Positions 27,501 through 37,203 are shown, numbered from the stretch's first letter. The stretch is DNA of 61,637 nt from Halalkalibacterium ligniniphilum (GCF_000334155.1 NZ_ANNK01000048.1:1-61637); one strand, 5' to 3'. Notes: a model not told the origin generated them from the sequence alone. A program made the numbers and translations.

Positions 27501-27547
27501 AATAAGGAATAGTTTTTATTTTCACTTTTTAAGAAGGAGTTGATAGA

Positions 27548-29236
27548 ATGATTCAAACAGTCTTTGCGAATGTCTCAAAGCATTTGTGGCACTCGCATGA
27601 ACAAGTTAAACGGCTCTTATTATTTGCTATTCCTACGAAAAAGAATGCCGAGGCGTTAAGGAAGGAAAGCAATTCAAATGAGAGTGCGTCAAATTCGCCA
27701 AATGATCCAGGCCAAGAGGGGAACGAGCCATCACCATATAAAACCCATCAAAAAATCGGTCTGTTATTAGGTCCTATTTTATTCACGTTAACACTTTTAT
27801 TTTTCAGTCCAGAAGGCTTAAGTTCTCAAGGACTAGCCGTGCTAGCAATTACACTATGGGTTGCGACGTGGTGGATAACAGAAGCGATTCCCATTCCGGC
27901 AACTTCATTAATGCCGATTATTTTATTGCCAATTACAGGAGCGTTAGAAACTGGAACTGTTACAGCTTCCTATGGTGATCCAATTATTTTTCTGTTTTTA
28001 GGTGGTTTTTTGATTGCCTTAGCTATGGAAAAATGGATGCTTCATAAACGAATTGCTTTAACAATTATCCAGATGATTGGTACAAGTACAAAGCAAATTG
28101 TCTTAGGCTTTATGATTGCAACAGCGTTTTTATCTCTGTGGATTTCAAACACAGCAGCTGTAATGATGATGATTCCAATTGGGACAGCAATTACGTATCA
28201 AGCTGCACAAGCATTGAAAAGAGCAGGTAACAACTCTATAGAAGACGAAGAGCGTTTTAATAAAGGAATGATTCTCGGGATTGGTTATGCTGGGACGATT
28301 GGTGGGCTAGGTACGTTAATTGGAACGCCGCCTAATATTATCCTTGCCGGTACAGTTGAACGTTTGTTTGGCTATCAAATTTCTTTTGCTGAATGGATGT
28401 TTTTTGCACTTCCACTTGTTGTCCTGATGATTGTCTTAGCTTGGGTTTATTTAGTTACGATTGCTTATCCAACTAATATTAAGCAATTACCTGGTGGAAA
28501 AGAATTAATTCTTAAAGAAAAGAAAGCACTAGGACCTGCATCATTTGAAGAAAAAATGGTATTTAGTGTCTTCGTTTTTGCAGCGTTTATGTGGATAACT
28601 CGAACGTTCTTTTGGCAAGAAGGCGGGCTTATTATCGCCATTCCAAACATTAATGATACAATGATTGCCATTTTTGCTGGCTTGCTATTGTTCTTAATCC
28701 CTTCAAGAAGCAAGCGGGGGACTTTCCTGCTTGATTGGACGGTATCTAAAGAGATTCCATGGGGAATTTTCCTTCTTTTTGGTGGTGGTTTGGCCATTGC
28801 TTCAGGGTTCCAGGAATCAGGCTTAGCTGATTGGATTGGAAATCAGCTCACCATTTTAGATGGAGTGAGCATGCTACTTATGATTACCGTCACGACGTTA
28901 TTAATCATGTTTTTAACGGAAATCACGTCAAATACAGCGACTGCAACGATGATTTTACCGATTGTTGCTGCACTTGCACTAGCTGTTAATGTTCATCCAT
29001 TAGCATTAATGGTACCTGCAGCTATGGCCGCAAACTGTGCGTTTATGCTTCCAGTAGGAACCCCTCCTAATGCCATTGTTTTCTCAACAGGAAAGGTTAC
29101 GATTGGAAATATGGTGCGTGCTGGCTTCTGGGTAAATGTTGTAGCAACGATTATCATCATTTTTGCAGTTTACTTGTATTTACCGCTCGTTATGGGGATC
29201 GATTTATCAACATTCCCAACTGAGTGGCGTTCATAA
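27548..29236 (+). CDS. DASS/SLC13 family anion (dicarboxylate) : sodium symporter
   Basis: Membrane protein of 562 residues. A hydrophilic N-terminal tail of ~75 residues is followed by about 11-12 membrane segments. Both SNT substrate-motif hairpins of the DASS family are present: LWISNTAAVMMMIPIG and EITSNTATATMILPIV. Other family features are GTLIGTPPNIILAG and LPVGTPPNAIVFSTG. Members carry succinate, malate, fumarate, citrate or sulfate with Na+; a C4-dicarboxylate is the best guess. AAGGAG is 8 nt before the ATG. A cre-like site at the promoter fits repression by preferred sugars. Confidence 0.9.
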   Translation: MIQTVFANVSKHLWHSHEQVKRLLLFAIPTKKNAEALRKESNSNESASNSPNDPGQEGNEPSPYKTHQKIGLLLGPILFTLTLLFFSPEGLSSQGLAVLAITLWVATWWITEAIPIPATSLMPIILLPITGALETGTVTASYGDPIIFLFLGGFLIALAMEKWMLHKRIALTIIQMIGTSTKQIVLGFMIATAFLSLWISNTAAVMMMIPIGTAITYQAAQALKRAGNNSIEDEERFNKGMILGIGYAGTIGGLGTLIGTPPNIILAGTVERLFGYQISFAEWMFFALPLVVLMIVLAWVYLVTIAYPTNIKQLPGGKELILKEKKALGPASFEEKMVFSVFVFAAFMWITRTFFWQEGGLIIAIPNINDTMIAIFAGLLLFLIPSRSKRGTFLLDWTVSKEIPWGIFLLFGGGLAIASGFQESGLADWIGNQLTILDGVSMLLMITVTTLLIMFLTEITSNTATATMILPIVAALALAVNVHPLALMVPAAMAANCAFMLPVGTPPNAIVFSTGKVTIGNMVRAGFWVNVVATIIIIFAVYLYLPLVMGIDLSTFPTEWRS

Positions 29237-29244
29237 TTTTTCTT

Positions 29245-29287
29245 AAAAATGATTCAGAGATTCTTCCTATCTCTGAATCATTTTTTT
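29245..29287 (+). terminator. terminator after the DASS transporter
   Basis: Perfect long stem AAAAATGATTCAGAGAT / ATCTCTGAATCATTTTT. Confidence 0.93.
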
Positions 29288-29331
29288 GTCCACTTTGGAA
29301 TATGATAGTTGAGAATAAAAACATTCATTTG

Positions 29332-29492
29332 AGGTTCCTTTTTCACCGATAGCAGTATGTGCAACTTGCTTTCTCGATTGGATGAAAACGAGTTCGTCAA
29401 GTAAAGCTGAGCAACCTTTCAATGAAGGGGTGTGAGCGGAAGGGCTTCGCTGTTTTCTCATCTGGAACGGAAGCTCCGTCGCCTTTTCACAC
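29332..29492 (-). repeat. dispersed intergenic repeat family 1, copy c
   Basis: Read on the minus strand it starts GTGTGAAAAGGCGACGGAGC, immediately after the rpsD terminator T-tract. It continues with GCGAAGCCCTTCCGCTCAC and TTTCATCCAATCGAGAAAG. With the two flanking terminators it fills the gap from 29237 to 29535. Confidence 0.75.
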
Positions 29493-29523
29493 AAAAAAAG
29501 AGCCAGCATTGGCTGACTCTTTT
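29493..29523 (-). terminator. rpsD terminator
   Basis: On the minus strand, AAAAGAGTCAGCC / GGCTCTTTTTTT style stem with a CAATGCT loop and a strong T7 run. Confidence 0.88.
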
Positions 29524-29535
29524 GGCAATGAATGA

Positions 29536-30138
29536 TTAACGAGAGTAGAATTCGACGATAAGCGCTTCAGTGATTTCTGCTGGAAGCTCAGAACGCTCTG
29601 GTAAGCGAGTATAAGTCCCTTCAAGCTTATCAGCATCAAATGTAACATATGCAGGTACGAAGCTATTTACTTCTAATGCTTCTTTAATTACTGCAAGGTT
29701 ACGGGATTTTTCACGTACACCGATTACTTGACCTGGTTTTACACGGAAAGATGGAATATCTACACGCTTACCATCTACTGTAATGTGGCCATGGTTAACA
29801 AGCTGACGAGCAGCACGGCGAGTACGTGCTAAGCCTAGACGGTACACTAAGTTGTCCAGACGTGATTCGAGAAGAATCATGAAGTTTTCACCGTGGATAC
29901 CAGACATTTTTCCTGCATCATCAAATAGGCGACGGAATTGACGCTCGTTCATTCCGTACATATGACGAAGCTTTTGTTTTTCTTGAAGCTGTAAACCATA
30001 CTCTGAAAGCTTCTTGCGTTGGTTTGGACCATGCTCACCTGGAGCATAAGGGCGCTTTGCTAATTCTTTTCCTGTACCGCTTAGAGAAATTCCTAAACGA
30101 CGAGATAATTTCCAAGATGGACCTGTGTAACGAGCCAT
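29536..30138 (-). CDS. rpsD: 30S ribosomal protein S4
   Basis: Ribosomal protein of 200 residues that nucleates 30S assembly by binding 16S rRNA and represses its own mRNA in Bacilli. Starts [19 protein letters not shown]. The S4 RNA-binding domain is [20 protein letters not shown], then [14 protein letters not shown]. No cysteine zinc site is present (the C- form). AAGGAGGAG is 8-9 nt before the ATG at 30138; the 15-residue upstream extension of the frame is rejected. A long structured leader precedes it. Confidence 0.97.
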   Translation of the reverse strand: MARYTGPSWKLSRRLGISLSGTGKELAKRPYAPGEHGPNQRKKLSEYGLQLQEKQKLRHMYGMNERQFRRLFDDAGKMSGIHGENFMILLESRLDNLVYRLGLARTRRAARQLVNHGHITVDGKRVDIPSFRVKPGQVIGVREKSRNLAVIKEALEVNSFVPAYVTFDADKLEGTYTRLPERSELPAEITEALIVEFYSR

Positions 30139-30346
30139 AAAAACGACTCCTCCTTTGTTATTTTGAAAGTTGCAAAATAACAACAGTTTGGTAATCCCAT
30201 GACATGCTCATTTTGCTGTTCTGCATCCTCGCTTCGACAGCTAGAAGTTACTCGATGCACCTTAAACGATTTATTCAGCCGCCGTTTAAGGAACAAAATG
30301 AAGGGGTGCACATTTCATGTTTACCTTGGCTGTCTTATTTCACATG
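30139..30346 (-). promoter_or_regulatory. rpsD mRNA leader, putative S4 autoregulatory RNA
   Basis: About 208 nt lie between the predicted transcription start and the ATG. Nested stems are TGCACC/GGTGCA-type and CTTAAACG/CGTTTAAG. A separate hairpin GTTATTTTG/CAAAATAAC (30157-30181) abuts the Shine-Dalgarno. Translational feedback by S4 on this leader is known in B. subtilis; the match to that structure was not computed. Confidence 0.65.
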
Positions 30347-30352
30347 TTCTCT

Positions 30353-30381
30353 ATTTTAACCTGTTCAAAAGAGTGAGTCAA
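30353..30381 (-). promoter_or_regulatory. sigma-A promoter of rpsD
   Basis: On the minus strand TTGACT, 17-nt spacer, TAAAAT. A strong promoter as expected for a ribosomal protein gene. Confidence 0.82.
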
Positions 30382-30641
30382 GATTCGCACATAAAAAACA
30401 ATGAAAAGATCGACATCATCGTATAGTAAATTGTATTGGAATGAAGTATACTTTAATGGAAAATAATCCAGGGAATAATGTGGAAATGTAATAATTTTGT
30501 CTCTTTTTTTTTGAAATAAATTGAAATTAACTAAAAGTATTCTCCTAAAAAAATTGAAAGCAATTAAAGGATTTACTTCCTAGAGAGAGAACTATAGAGA
30601 GAACAATTAAGGAAAAAGGACGGCAGTGTGGTGATAATAAG
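30382..30641. other. AT-rich gap between rpsD promoter and dgcP
   Basis: No ORF, hairpin or convincing promoter seen. Upstream region of two divergent genes. Confidence 0.4.
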
Positions 30642-32882
30642 ATGGAGTTTTTTGAGCGAAAAAATGAAACCAACGATATTTTTACGAGCATAGTAAACAA
30701 AATCAAGGGAGATTCTCAACATTCGGGAAGTCTTTTTAAACATGCCGTTCTTTTTGTTACTTCAAAAAACGGCCCACTTTTTCACATGAACACCTTTGGC
30801 GAAACCAATGAGAGAATAGAGAATGCTGCATTTCATGCTCGAAAGCACCCTTCCTCATTCACCACCCCAAAAGTATATAAAGAGTGGATCATTTGTTGCC
30901 AAGAAGTTTGGCTTGACCTTTCCAGTAAAGGGCCGACTGGGTATCTGGGACTTGTTATTCCAGAGGAGAGTATGACCGTTAAGGATGCAGTAGCGTTCGT
31001 AAGAAATTGTGCGATGGAGTTTAACAGGAAAAAGGAGCCTTTCCAATTAATTTTAACGGTGGACAATGTAATTGAGAAAGCCAATTTTAATCTTAGTTTT
31101 CACCAACTTGTCCATGCGCTAATTCACTGTATTACGGAATGTCAAAAGGATCTGACGGTTGTATTTTTTGAGCAATCAGACGATTATTATGTGCCGATTG
31201 CTTCATCTGTTCAACAGATCGTTAATGAATCCTCATCCTTCTCTATCCATCATGAACAATTACACCCATCCGTATCGGAGGCTTCTTATACAATCGACAA
31301 TAACCTGTTTCATGAATATGGCTCATGGCAGCATTTGATTAAATTATCAGGGGACTACGGTTTAATTGGAATGTTCTCTATGAAAGAACCTTCATTATTT
31401 CTCGAACCAATGACAACCTTCCTTAAGATGCTAGAACCGCTGCTTGTCCAAGGGTACGAAAAAGAACAAACCGTGATGAACAGCAAGCGAAGTGACTTAC
31501 TCTTACACGTAACGAAAAAGTTTCATTCTTCAATGGATATTGGAGAAGTGTTAGGGGAAGTCTTATTTGCGATTAATGAAATGTTTCCAGCATTCGAAGT
31601 TCATCTCTACTTGTCCAGAGAATGGGCAGTAGACGAGGCCCTTCCAATTAAGCCATTAAGATATGGAAGTAACGGAGGAAATCCAACGGCTGAACACGCT
31701 TATTTAACGGGGCAAACCCAAATTAATAATCATCAAACGAATCAAAGAGCAGCCCTGTATGTCCCTTTAAGAGGAAAGCAAGGGGTATATGGAATAATGC
31801 AGGTAGAGACAAAGTCAGCCATTGTTTTTCCTAAACGTGAAATTGAGTTTATTGAGATGCTTGCTGATACAGGAGGTAGTGCGTTAGAAAATGCGGAGCT
31901 TTATCAGCAGTCCCGAAAATTAATCCACGATCTTCAACTAATTAATGAGACTTCTCAACAATTAAATTCAAATTTAAGGTTAGCTGATACAGTTACATTT
32001 ATGTCTAAGCAAATGAAGCAGGCATTTGGTGCAGAGGAAGTAGGCTTTCTCTTGTTTCAAAATGGTGAGTTAACAGTGTTGGAAGGGAGTACACCTTTAT
32101 TCCAGAAAGAAGTAACGAAACAAAAGCTATCAATGTTTGTGAATGAGATACAAAAGAATAAAGATGCCGTCTACATTGGCGATTCTGAACAACATGAAGA
32201 GATTCGTTTTGGGCCATATCGCTCTATCTTAGCATTGCCGATGGTTCAAAGTGAGGAGTTAAAAGGCCTTGTGCTTGTGGTTCATCATGAACCTTACCAT
32301 TTTACTTTCGAAGATTTTAAATTAATTCAATCACTGATTCATCATTCAACACTTGCTTTTATGAATTCTATGCTCCATGAAGAGCTTGAAAAGATGGTGA
32401 TCACCGATTATTTAACTCGATTGTATTCGCGAAATTATTTAGATGAAAAAATCCAAGAATCAATCGCAAAAGACCCTCAGGGAGCGTTCATTCTTTTGGA
32501 TATTGATAATTTTAAAGAAATTAATGATTCATTTGGACACAAGGTAGGGGACGATATCATTATTCAAGTTGCAACGATCATTCAGCAAAGCATACGAGAT
32601 GAAGACATTGCGGCAAGATGGGGAGGAGAAGAGCTAGCGGTATATCTACCAAAAGTTGAGGAGGTCATTGGCTATAAGATTGCCCAACGTATTGTGAAGG
32701 CAGTGGCTATGAAAACAAACCCAAATGTTACCGTATCCTGTGGGCTGTCCGTTTGGCATCAAAGGGATGAAGAAATTAGCTCCCAGCGTCTTTTTGAGCA
32801 GGCGGACAAAAGGCTCTATTTTGCAAAAGAATCTGGGAAAAATCGAGTCGTTGCCGAAAGCTATACTCCTTATGAATCGTAA
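30642..32882 (+). CDS. dgcP: GAF-GGDEF diguanylate cyclase DgcP (YtrP)
   Basis: Protein of 746 residues. The ~280-residue N-terminal region is unassigned. Two GAF-like sensor domains follow (about 290-430 and 440-590; e.g. RAALYVPLRGKQGVYGIMQV, SILALPMVQSEELKGLVLVV). The C-terminal GGDEF domain has DYLTRLYSRNYL, FILLDIDNFKEINDSFGHKVGD (in parts) and the active-site signature GGEEL near residue 661. RDED five residues before it is the RxxD inhibitory I-site. It should make c-di-GMP from two GTP and be product-inhibited. Soluble, no membrane helix. In B. subtilis ytrP (dgcP) also lies next to rpsD. Confidence 0.93.
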   Translation: MEFFERKNETNDIFTSIVNKIKGDSQHSGSLFKHAVLFVTSKNGPLFHMNTFGETNERIENAAFHARKHPSSFTTPKVYKEWIICCQEVWLDLSSKGPTGYLGLVIPEESMTVKDAVAFVRNCAMEFNRKKEPFQLILTVDNVIEKANFNLSFHQLVHALIHCITECQKDLTVVFFEQSDDYYVPIASSVQQIVNESSSFSIHHEQLHPSVSEASYTIDNNLFHEYGSWQHLIKLSGDYGLIGMFSMKEPSLFLEPMTTFLKMLEPLLVQGYEKEQTVMNSKRSDLLLHVTKKFHSSMDIGEVLGEVLFAINEMFPAFEVHLYLSREWAVDEALPIKPLRYGSNGGNPTAEHAYLTGQTQINNHQTNQRAALYVPLRGKQGVYGIMQVETKSAIVFPKREIEFIEMLADTGGSALENAELYQQSRKLIHDLQLINETSQQLNSNLRLADTVTFMSKQMKQAFGAEEVGFLLFQNGELTVLEGSTPLFQKEVTKQKLSMFVNEIQKNKDAVYIGDSEQHEEIRFGPYRSILALPMVQSEELKGLVLVVHHEPYHFTFEDFKLIQSLIHHSTLAFMNSMLHEELEKMVITDYLTRLYSRNYLDEKIQESIAKDPQGAFILLDIDNFKEINDSFGHKVGDDIIIQVATIIQQSIRDEDIAARWGGEELAVYLPKVEEVIGYKIAQRIVKAVAMKTNPNVTVSCGLSVWHQRDEEISSQRLFEQADKRLYFAKESGKNRVVAESYTPYES

Positions 32883-32894
32883 ATGAACTGGAGA

Positions 32895-32930
32895 GGCTGG
32901 CACATCAGTGAAAGTGTCAGCCTTATTCTA
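32895..32930. terminator. terminator-like hairpin between dgcP and ytsP
   Basis: Stem AGGCTGGCAC / GTGTCAGCCT with one mismatch and a weak T-run, between convergent genes. Confidence 0.55.
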
Positions 32931-32936
32931 CATGAA

Positions 32937-33419
32937 TCAGCCTAGATAATTGATTAAGGTTTTAACAAACTGCTCAAGACCATCCTGTTCCTCCTCGCTA
33001 AAACGGTCCTTGAGAGGGCTGTCGATATCTAAGACCCCGATCAGATGACCATCTTTTATTAAAGGGATAACGATCTCAGAGCGTGACGCTGCGTCACATG
33101 CAATATGGCCGGGAAATGCATGTACGTCAGCAATTCGAAGTGTTTCTCTTTTTAACGCTGACGTTCCACAAACACCTTTCCCTAAAGGAATGCGAACACA
33201 TGCGGGTAAGCCCTGAAATGGTCCTAGCACAAGCTGCTCACCTTTAATAAGATAAAAGCCAACCCAATTGACATCGGATAAAAATTGGTTTAATAAAGCG
33301 GCTGCGTTTGCGAGAGTGGCAATTTGGTCATCTTCTCCGTCGAGAAGTGCAGTGAGCTGTTTATTTAATCGTTGATACTGCTCTGCTAGTGTTCCTTGAT
33401 AAGATTCGACATGAAACAT
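32937..33419 (-). CDS. ytsP: free methionine-(R)-sulfoxide reductase, GAF type
   Basis: GAF-domain enzyme of 160 residues that reduces free Met-R-O. The three family cysteines are all present in order: ACVRIPLG, GKGVCGTSA and HIACDAASRSEIVIP. The fold also shows WVGFYLIKGEQLVLGPFQG and GVLDIDSPL. The ATG at 33419 has AAAGAGG upstream; the 36-residue N-terminal extension of the open frame is not credible. Convergent with dgcP, divergent from refZ. Confidence 0.92.
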   Translation of the reverse strand: MFHVESYQGTLAEQYQRLNKQLTALLDGEDDQIATLANAAALLNQFLSDVNWVGFYLIKGEQLVLGPFQGLPACVRIPLGKGVCGTSALKRETLRIADVHAFPGHIACDAASRSEIVIPLIKDGHLIGVLDIDSPLKDRFSEEEQDGLEQFVKTLINYLG

Positions 33420-33564
33420 AATGATTCCTCTTTTCTTTAGATGGTTTAATGAGAATGAACAAAGATTTTGTAGAAAGCTTTTTCCGTATTGTCGACCGAT
33501 TTGTACAGGAAGTCCCTCCCTCATCAAGAAAAGATTCTAGTAATGAGAAGAGGAGGGTTAACAA

Positions 33565-34203
33565 ATGAGTAATGAAACGACAAAGGAAAAAGTCCTTCAA
33601 GCAGCGATTGCCCTTTTCAATGTCCAAGGTTATCATGGGACGTCTGTCCGTCATATTGCAGAAAAAGCAAAAGTAAATGTCGCCTTAGTTTCTTACTATT
33701 TTGGTGGAAAACAAGGGCTGCTCGAACAACTTGTCGTTCAATTTTTAGAAGGCTATTTACTCGTGATGGAGCGATGCCTAAATCAACCATATGAACGGAC
33801 GACAAGGGATACCTTACTTGCTATGATGGAAGAACTTTTAAAATATGAGCAATCCAATCATCATTTGGCTCGGTTCGTATGGAGGGAGATGACACTAGAC
33901 TCGATTTTGGTTCGAGAAGTGATGTCAACCTACTTACGAAAAGAAAAGCATTATTATGAAGTGATGCTTCAAAAAGGCAAGAAAGAGCGAGAATTTAGTA
34001 AACAACCCGTTGATTTTGTCATTATGCAGCTTCGAGGAATGATTACGATGCCTTTTTTGCATCCACATTATTTACGAGAGCTATACCAATTATCGCTAAC
34101 AGACCATGCCTTTATTAAGCGCTACATGAACTATGTTCGACGTTGGGTAGATTCATGTCTTTGCCAAATGCCTCACCCTAAATCAGTGGTGCTAAACAGG
34201 TGA
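33565..34203 (+). CDS. refZ: TetR-family regulator RefZ
   Basis: A 212-residue TetR-type protein. The helix-turn-helix is VRHIAEKAKVNVALVSYYFGGK. The C-terminal part keeps FVWREMTLDSILVREVMSTYL, shared with B. subtilis RefZ (YttP), a protein that binds near-origin motifs and affects FtsZ-ring positioning during sporulation. GAGGAGGG precedes the ATG. Its 3' end overlaps the convergent hisJ by 12 bp. Confidence 0.88.
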   Translation: MSNETTKEKVLQAAIALFNVQGYHGTSVRHIAEKAKVNVALVSYYFGGKQGLLEQLVVQFLEGYLLVMERCLNQPYERTTRDTLLAMMEELLKYEQSNHHLARFVWREMTLDSILVREVMSTYLRKEKHYYEVMLQKGKKEREFSKQPVDFVIMQLRGMITMPFLHPHYLRELYQLSLTDHAFIKRYMNYVRRWVDSCLCQMPHPKSVVLNR

Positions 34204-35016
34204 GGAAAGGGATACGTTTTGTGAAAGTTGATCAAAGCCTGTCATTAAACCTTTTGCTGTATGTGCATCTGAGCCATAGATTAAAGGAATTCCTCGTTTG
34301 GCGGCTTCTTCGGCAACAGCTTTAGGTGGATATGTCTCATTGCAATATGGTTTTGCCAACCCTGCACCATTATAGTCGAGAGAAAGACCTTGTTCTTTCA
34401 CATAAGATAAAATTTTAAAGTCCCTCAATTTCTGGCGTTCGCTTAAGGATGCTGGAAATTTTTTTTGGAATTTATTAACTAACGTCATATGACCAATACG
34501 CTTTGGCTTGTATGGCCCTAAATCAGAAAGGATTGATTTTGTTAACGTTTCATAATAATTTTCATAAACCTTATCCGTTGAGCCGTACAGCTGGCTAAGT
34601 TCAGCAAAGGACTCAGGACTATAGTCAAGGCAAACATATTTGTTTTGATGGCGAAGAAAATGAACAGAAAGGATGCTATCATCAAGCTCGGGACCGATTT
34701 CGTTTAGAAAAGCTTTTGTTTCATTTTCATATCCTTCAATGTAGTCAATCTCGAGACCCATTGAGATCGTTAATCTGCCTTCATACTGGCGTTTAACCTC
34801 CTTGACAGCAAGAAAATAATCGTGAAGCCTTTCCCAAGACATTCCACTATCCTTCTCGGGAGTGGGATCAATAAAAGATTTGGGCAAAGGAGCATGCTCA
34901 GCAAATGTAAGACCTTTCATCCCAAGTTCAAGAGCATAATCACAATACGCTTGCAGGGTGTCCTTGCTGCCATGTGGACAAAAAGGCGTATGAACGTGTC
35001 CATCATAGGTTATCAA
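34192..35016 (-). CDS. hisJ: histidinol-phosphatase, PHP type
   Basis: PHP-superfamily enzyme of 274 residues dephosphorylating histidinol phosphate in histidine synthesis. Metal-site motifs: DGHVHTPFCPHG at the start, FAEHAPLP, GLEIDYIEGYE, LSVHFL, and the C-terminal PLIYGSDAHT. TTG is the start, with AAAGGA 11 nt upstream; the DGHVHT motif follows at residue 5, so no later start is possible. The last 12 bp overlap refZ on the other strand. Confidence 0.92.
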   Translation of the reverse strand: MITYDGHVHTPFCPHGSKDTLQAYCDYALELGMKGLTFAEHAPLPKSFIDPTPEKDSGMSWERLHDYFLAVKEVKRQYEGRLTISMGLEIDYIEGYENETKAFLNEIGPELDDSILSVHFLRHQNKYVCLDYSPESFAELSQLYGSTDKVYENYYETLTKSILSDLGPYKPKRIGHMTLVNKFQKKFPASLSERQKLRDFKILSYVKEQGLSLDYNGAGLAKPYCNETYPPKAVAEEAAKRGIPLIYGSDAHTAKGLMTGFDQLSQNVSLSSPV

Positions 35017-35354
35017 ATTTTGTCACATCCTTTATCGATTACGCTAAAGAGTGTATTATAAAAAGAGAAAAAAATAATACAAATACACGGTTTCATGGTA
35101 TCATATTACATAACATTGATGAATGAAAAATGAAAAGAAATTTGTTGAAATAAGAAGGGATTTTAACAATTTAAGCGAAGCAAGAAGGCATCTTGCTTTT
35201 AGCGATGATATGAAACGAAATCATTCGTAATATTACTGTGAATTTATTATACGTGTTGCCCATAAAATACATAGGATTACGCAATCGGCTTAAATGAGCG
35301 TGATTTTTAGATAAAATGGGGCCTTCACATTAGGAAAAGGAAGGGAGACCTCAC
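35017..35354. other. hisJ-ezrA intergenic region with a hairpin
   Basis: AT-rich. It contains a perfect inverted repeat AAGCAAGA/TCTTGCTT with 5-nt loop (35178-35198) followed by only two extra T. This might be an operator or a weak terminator. No ORF is supportable. Confidence 0.4.
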
Positions 35355-37040
35355 ATGTCCTATCTTCTCTATACAGCAATTATAATTGGAATTATTTTCT
35401 TTGTATATGGTGCATTAACTCGGAAGAAGATCTATAAGGAAGTGGACAAGCTAGAAGATTGGAAAAATGATATCTTAAATCGACCGATTCCCGATGAAAT
35501 TGGTAAAGTTAAAGGCCTCAATATGTCTGGAGAAACAGAAGAAAAGTTTGAGACATGGCGTACCGAGTGGGATGATATCGTTGGAACGATTTTACCGAAT
35601 ATTGAAGAACAGCTGTTTGATATTGAAGAGCTGGCGAATAAGTATCGCTTCCAAAAAGCAAAACAGGTGCTTGTAACTGTTGAGCAGCGATTAAATACCA
35701 TTGAGGAACAGCTTTCACTTATGGTAAAAGAAGTGGAGCATTTTGTTCAGAGCGAGGAGAATAACCGCTCAGGTATTAGAGAAGCACAGGCTGAGTTCCA
35801 GGAGCTTCGAAAACATGTATTAACAAAGCGTGGTTCGCTTGCGGGTACAGCAATAGCATTTGATGAAAAACTTGACCGAGTTGCTTCTCACTTGGCTTCT
35901 TTTGATGAACTGACACAATCTGGTAATTACTTACAAGCGTCTGACATCTTAAATGAAGCAATTGAACAATTAAGTGAAGTGCGTGATCTGCTTGATCGTG
36001 TTCCAAAGCTGTTTATTGAACTTCAGACGAATTTACCAGCAGATTTCTCAGAATTACAAGCCGGGATGAAAGAAATGGAGGATGCTGGTTTTTATCTAAC
36101 GTCTTTTGCATTTGATGTAAAGTTGGAGGCTTTGGAAGAGCAACGACAAGGTTTAGTAAATAGGCTTCTTGTCTTGGATTGTGAGGGACTTGAGGAAACA
36201 ATCAAAGAAATAACGGAAAACGTCGAGCAAATGTATGGAACGCTCGAAAATGAAGTCAAAGCAAAGCAAACGCTAATCGAAGCAATTCCTACACTTGAGC
36301 AGAATCTAGAACAGACAAAAGAACGACTGAAAGATTTGAAAATGGAAACCGAATCTGTACAATTAAGTTATCGGCTTGCGGAGGAAGAGCTTGCGTCTCA
36401 ACAAAAAATCGGAAAGCAGTTAAATGAACTTTCAAAGCAATTGCAGGTCATCCATGATTCAGTCGAGCACCAAAAGCAAACGTATAGCTCTCTTCATATG
36501 ATGCTTAATGAATGGGAAGAGGGACTACAGAAGATTCAAGAGCAAATTATCAAGGCACAAGAATCGTTGACGTCATTACGCCATGATGAGTTGAAGGCGA
36601 AAGAGGCATTAAAAGATTTAAAACAAACATTATTAAATGGGAAACGAGAGCTACAAAAAAGCAATATACCAGGTGTGCCACAAAAGCTTCTCTTTAAGCT
36701 TGAAGAAGGAGAGGAAAAGCTTTTAGCAGCTGCGAATAAATTAGAAGAAATTCCTTTGGAAATGGGACAAGTGACTGCGTTAGTAAATGAGGCTCATAAA
36801 GCAGTCGAGGAGAATCAGGCATTGATTGAAAGCACGATTGAAAAAGCAAAGCTTTCAGAGCAATTGATTCAATATGGCAATCGCTATCGGAGCAAGTCGG
36901 AAAAGGTGCATCAGCTTTTAGCAGCTGCGGAGCAAATGTTCCGTTCATATGAGTATGATGAGGCAATTGAGCTTGCGATTCAAGCCATTGAACCATATGA
37001 AACGGATGTAGTTGAAAAACTTCAAAGCCATGCGGGCTAG
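35355..37040 (+). CDS. ezrA: septation ring formation regulator EzrA
   Basis: A 561-residue division protein with one N-terminal membrane helix (LLYTAIIIGIIFFVYGAL), then the basic QNR-like turn and an almost fully helical spectrin-like cytoplasmic domain. It prevents FtsZ rings at wrong sites and links FtsZ to the membrane. The C-terminal YGNRYRSKSEKV and YEYDEAIELAIQAIEPYE are typical. GGAAGGGAG lies before the ATG. It appears monocistronic, with a terminator about 135 bp downstream. Confidence 0.96.
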   Translation: MSYLLYTAIIIGIIFFVYGALTRKKIYKEVDKLEDWKNDILNRPIPDEIGKVKGLNMSGETEEKFETWRTEWDDIVGTILPNIEEQLFDIEELANKYRFQKAKQVLVTVEQRLNTIEEQLSLMVKEVEHFVQSEENNRSGIREAQAEFQELRKHVLTKRGSLAGTAIAFDEKLDRVASHLASFDELTQSGNYLQASDILNEAIEQLSEVRDLLDRVPKLFIELQTNLPADFSELQAGMKEMEDAGFYLTSFAFDVKLEALEEQRQGLVNRLLVLDCEGLEETIKEITENVEQMYGTLENEVKAKQTLIEAIPTLEQNLEQTKERLKDLKMETESVQLSYRLAEEELASQQKIGKQLNELSKQLQVIHDSVEHQKQTYSSLHMMLNEWEEGLQKIQEQIIKAQESLTSLRHDELKAKEALKDLKQTLLNGKRELQKSNIPGVPQKLLFKLEEGEEKLLAAANKLEEIPLEMGQVTALVNEAHKAVEENQALIESTIEKAKLSEQLIQYGNRYRSKSEKVHQLLAAAEQMFRSYEYDEAIELAIQAIEPYETDVVEKLQSHAG

Positions 37041-37175
37041 TCGACAAGAAAGGAGCACGATGCTGTTCCTTTTTTTGTACGTTCAAGTATAAATTTTTTA
37101 ACTTAGGAATTTATTGACGTAGTTAAAAATTTGAAGGCCTAAGTATAACTGCAACGAAGGCTTTCGCTATAAAGG

Positions 37176-37203
37176 ACTTGGCGAAAAAGCCAAGTTTTGT
37201 TTA
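37176..37203 (+). terminator. terminator after ezrA
   Basis: Stem ACTTGGC / GCCAAGT with a GAAAAA loop and TTTTGTTT tail. The rest of the 361-bp ezrA-nifZ gap shows nothing else of note. Confidence 0.78.
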
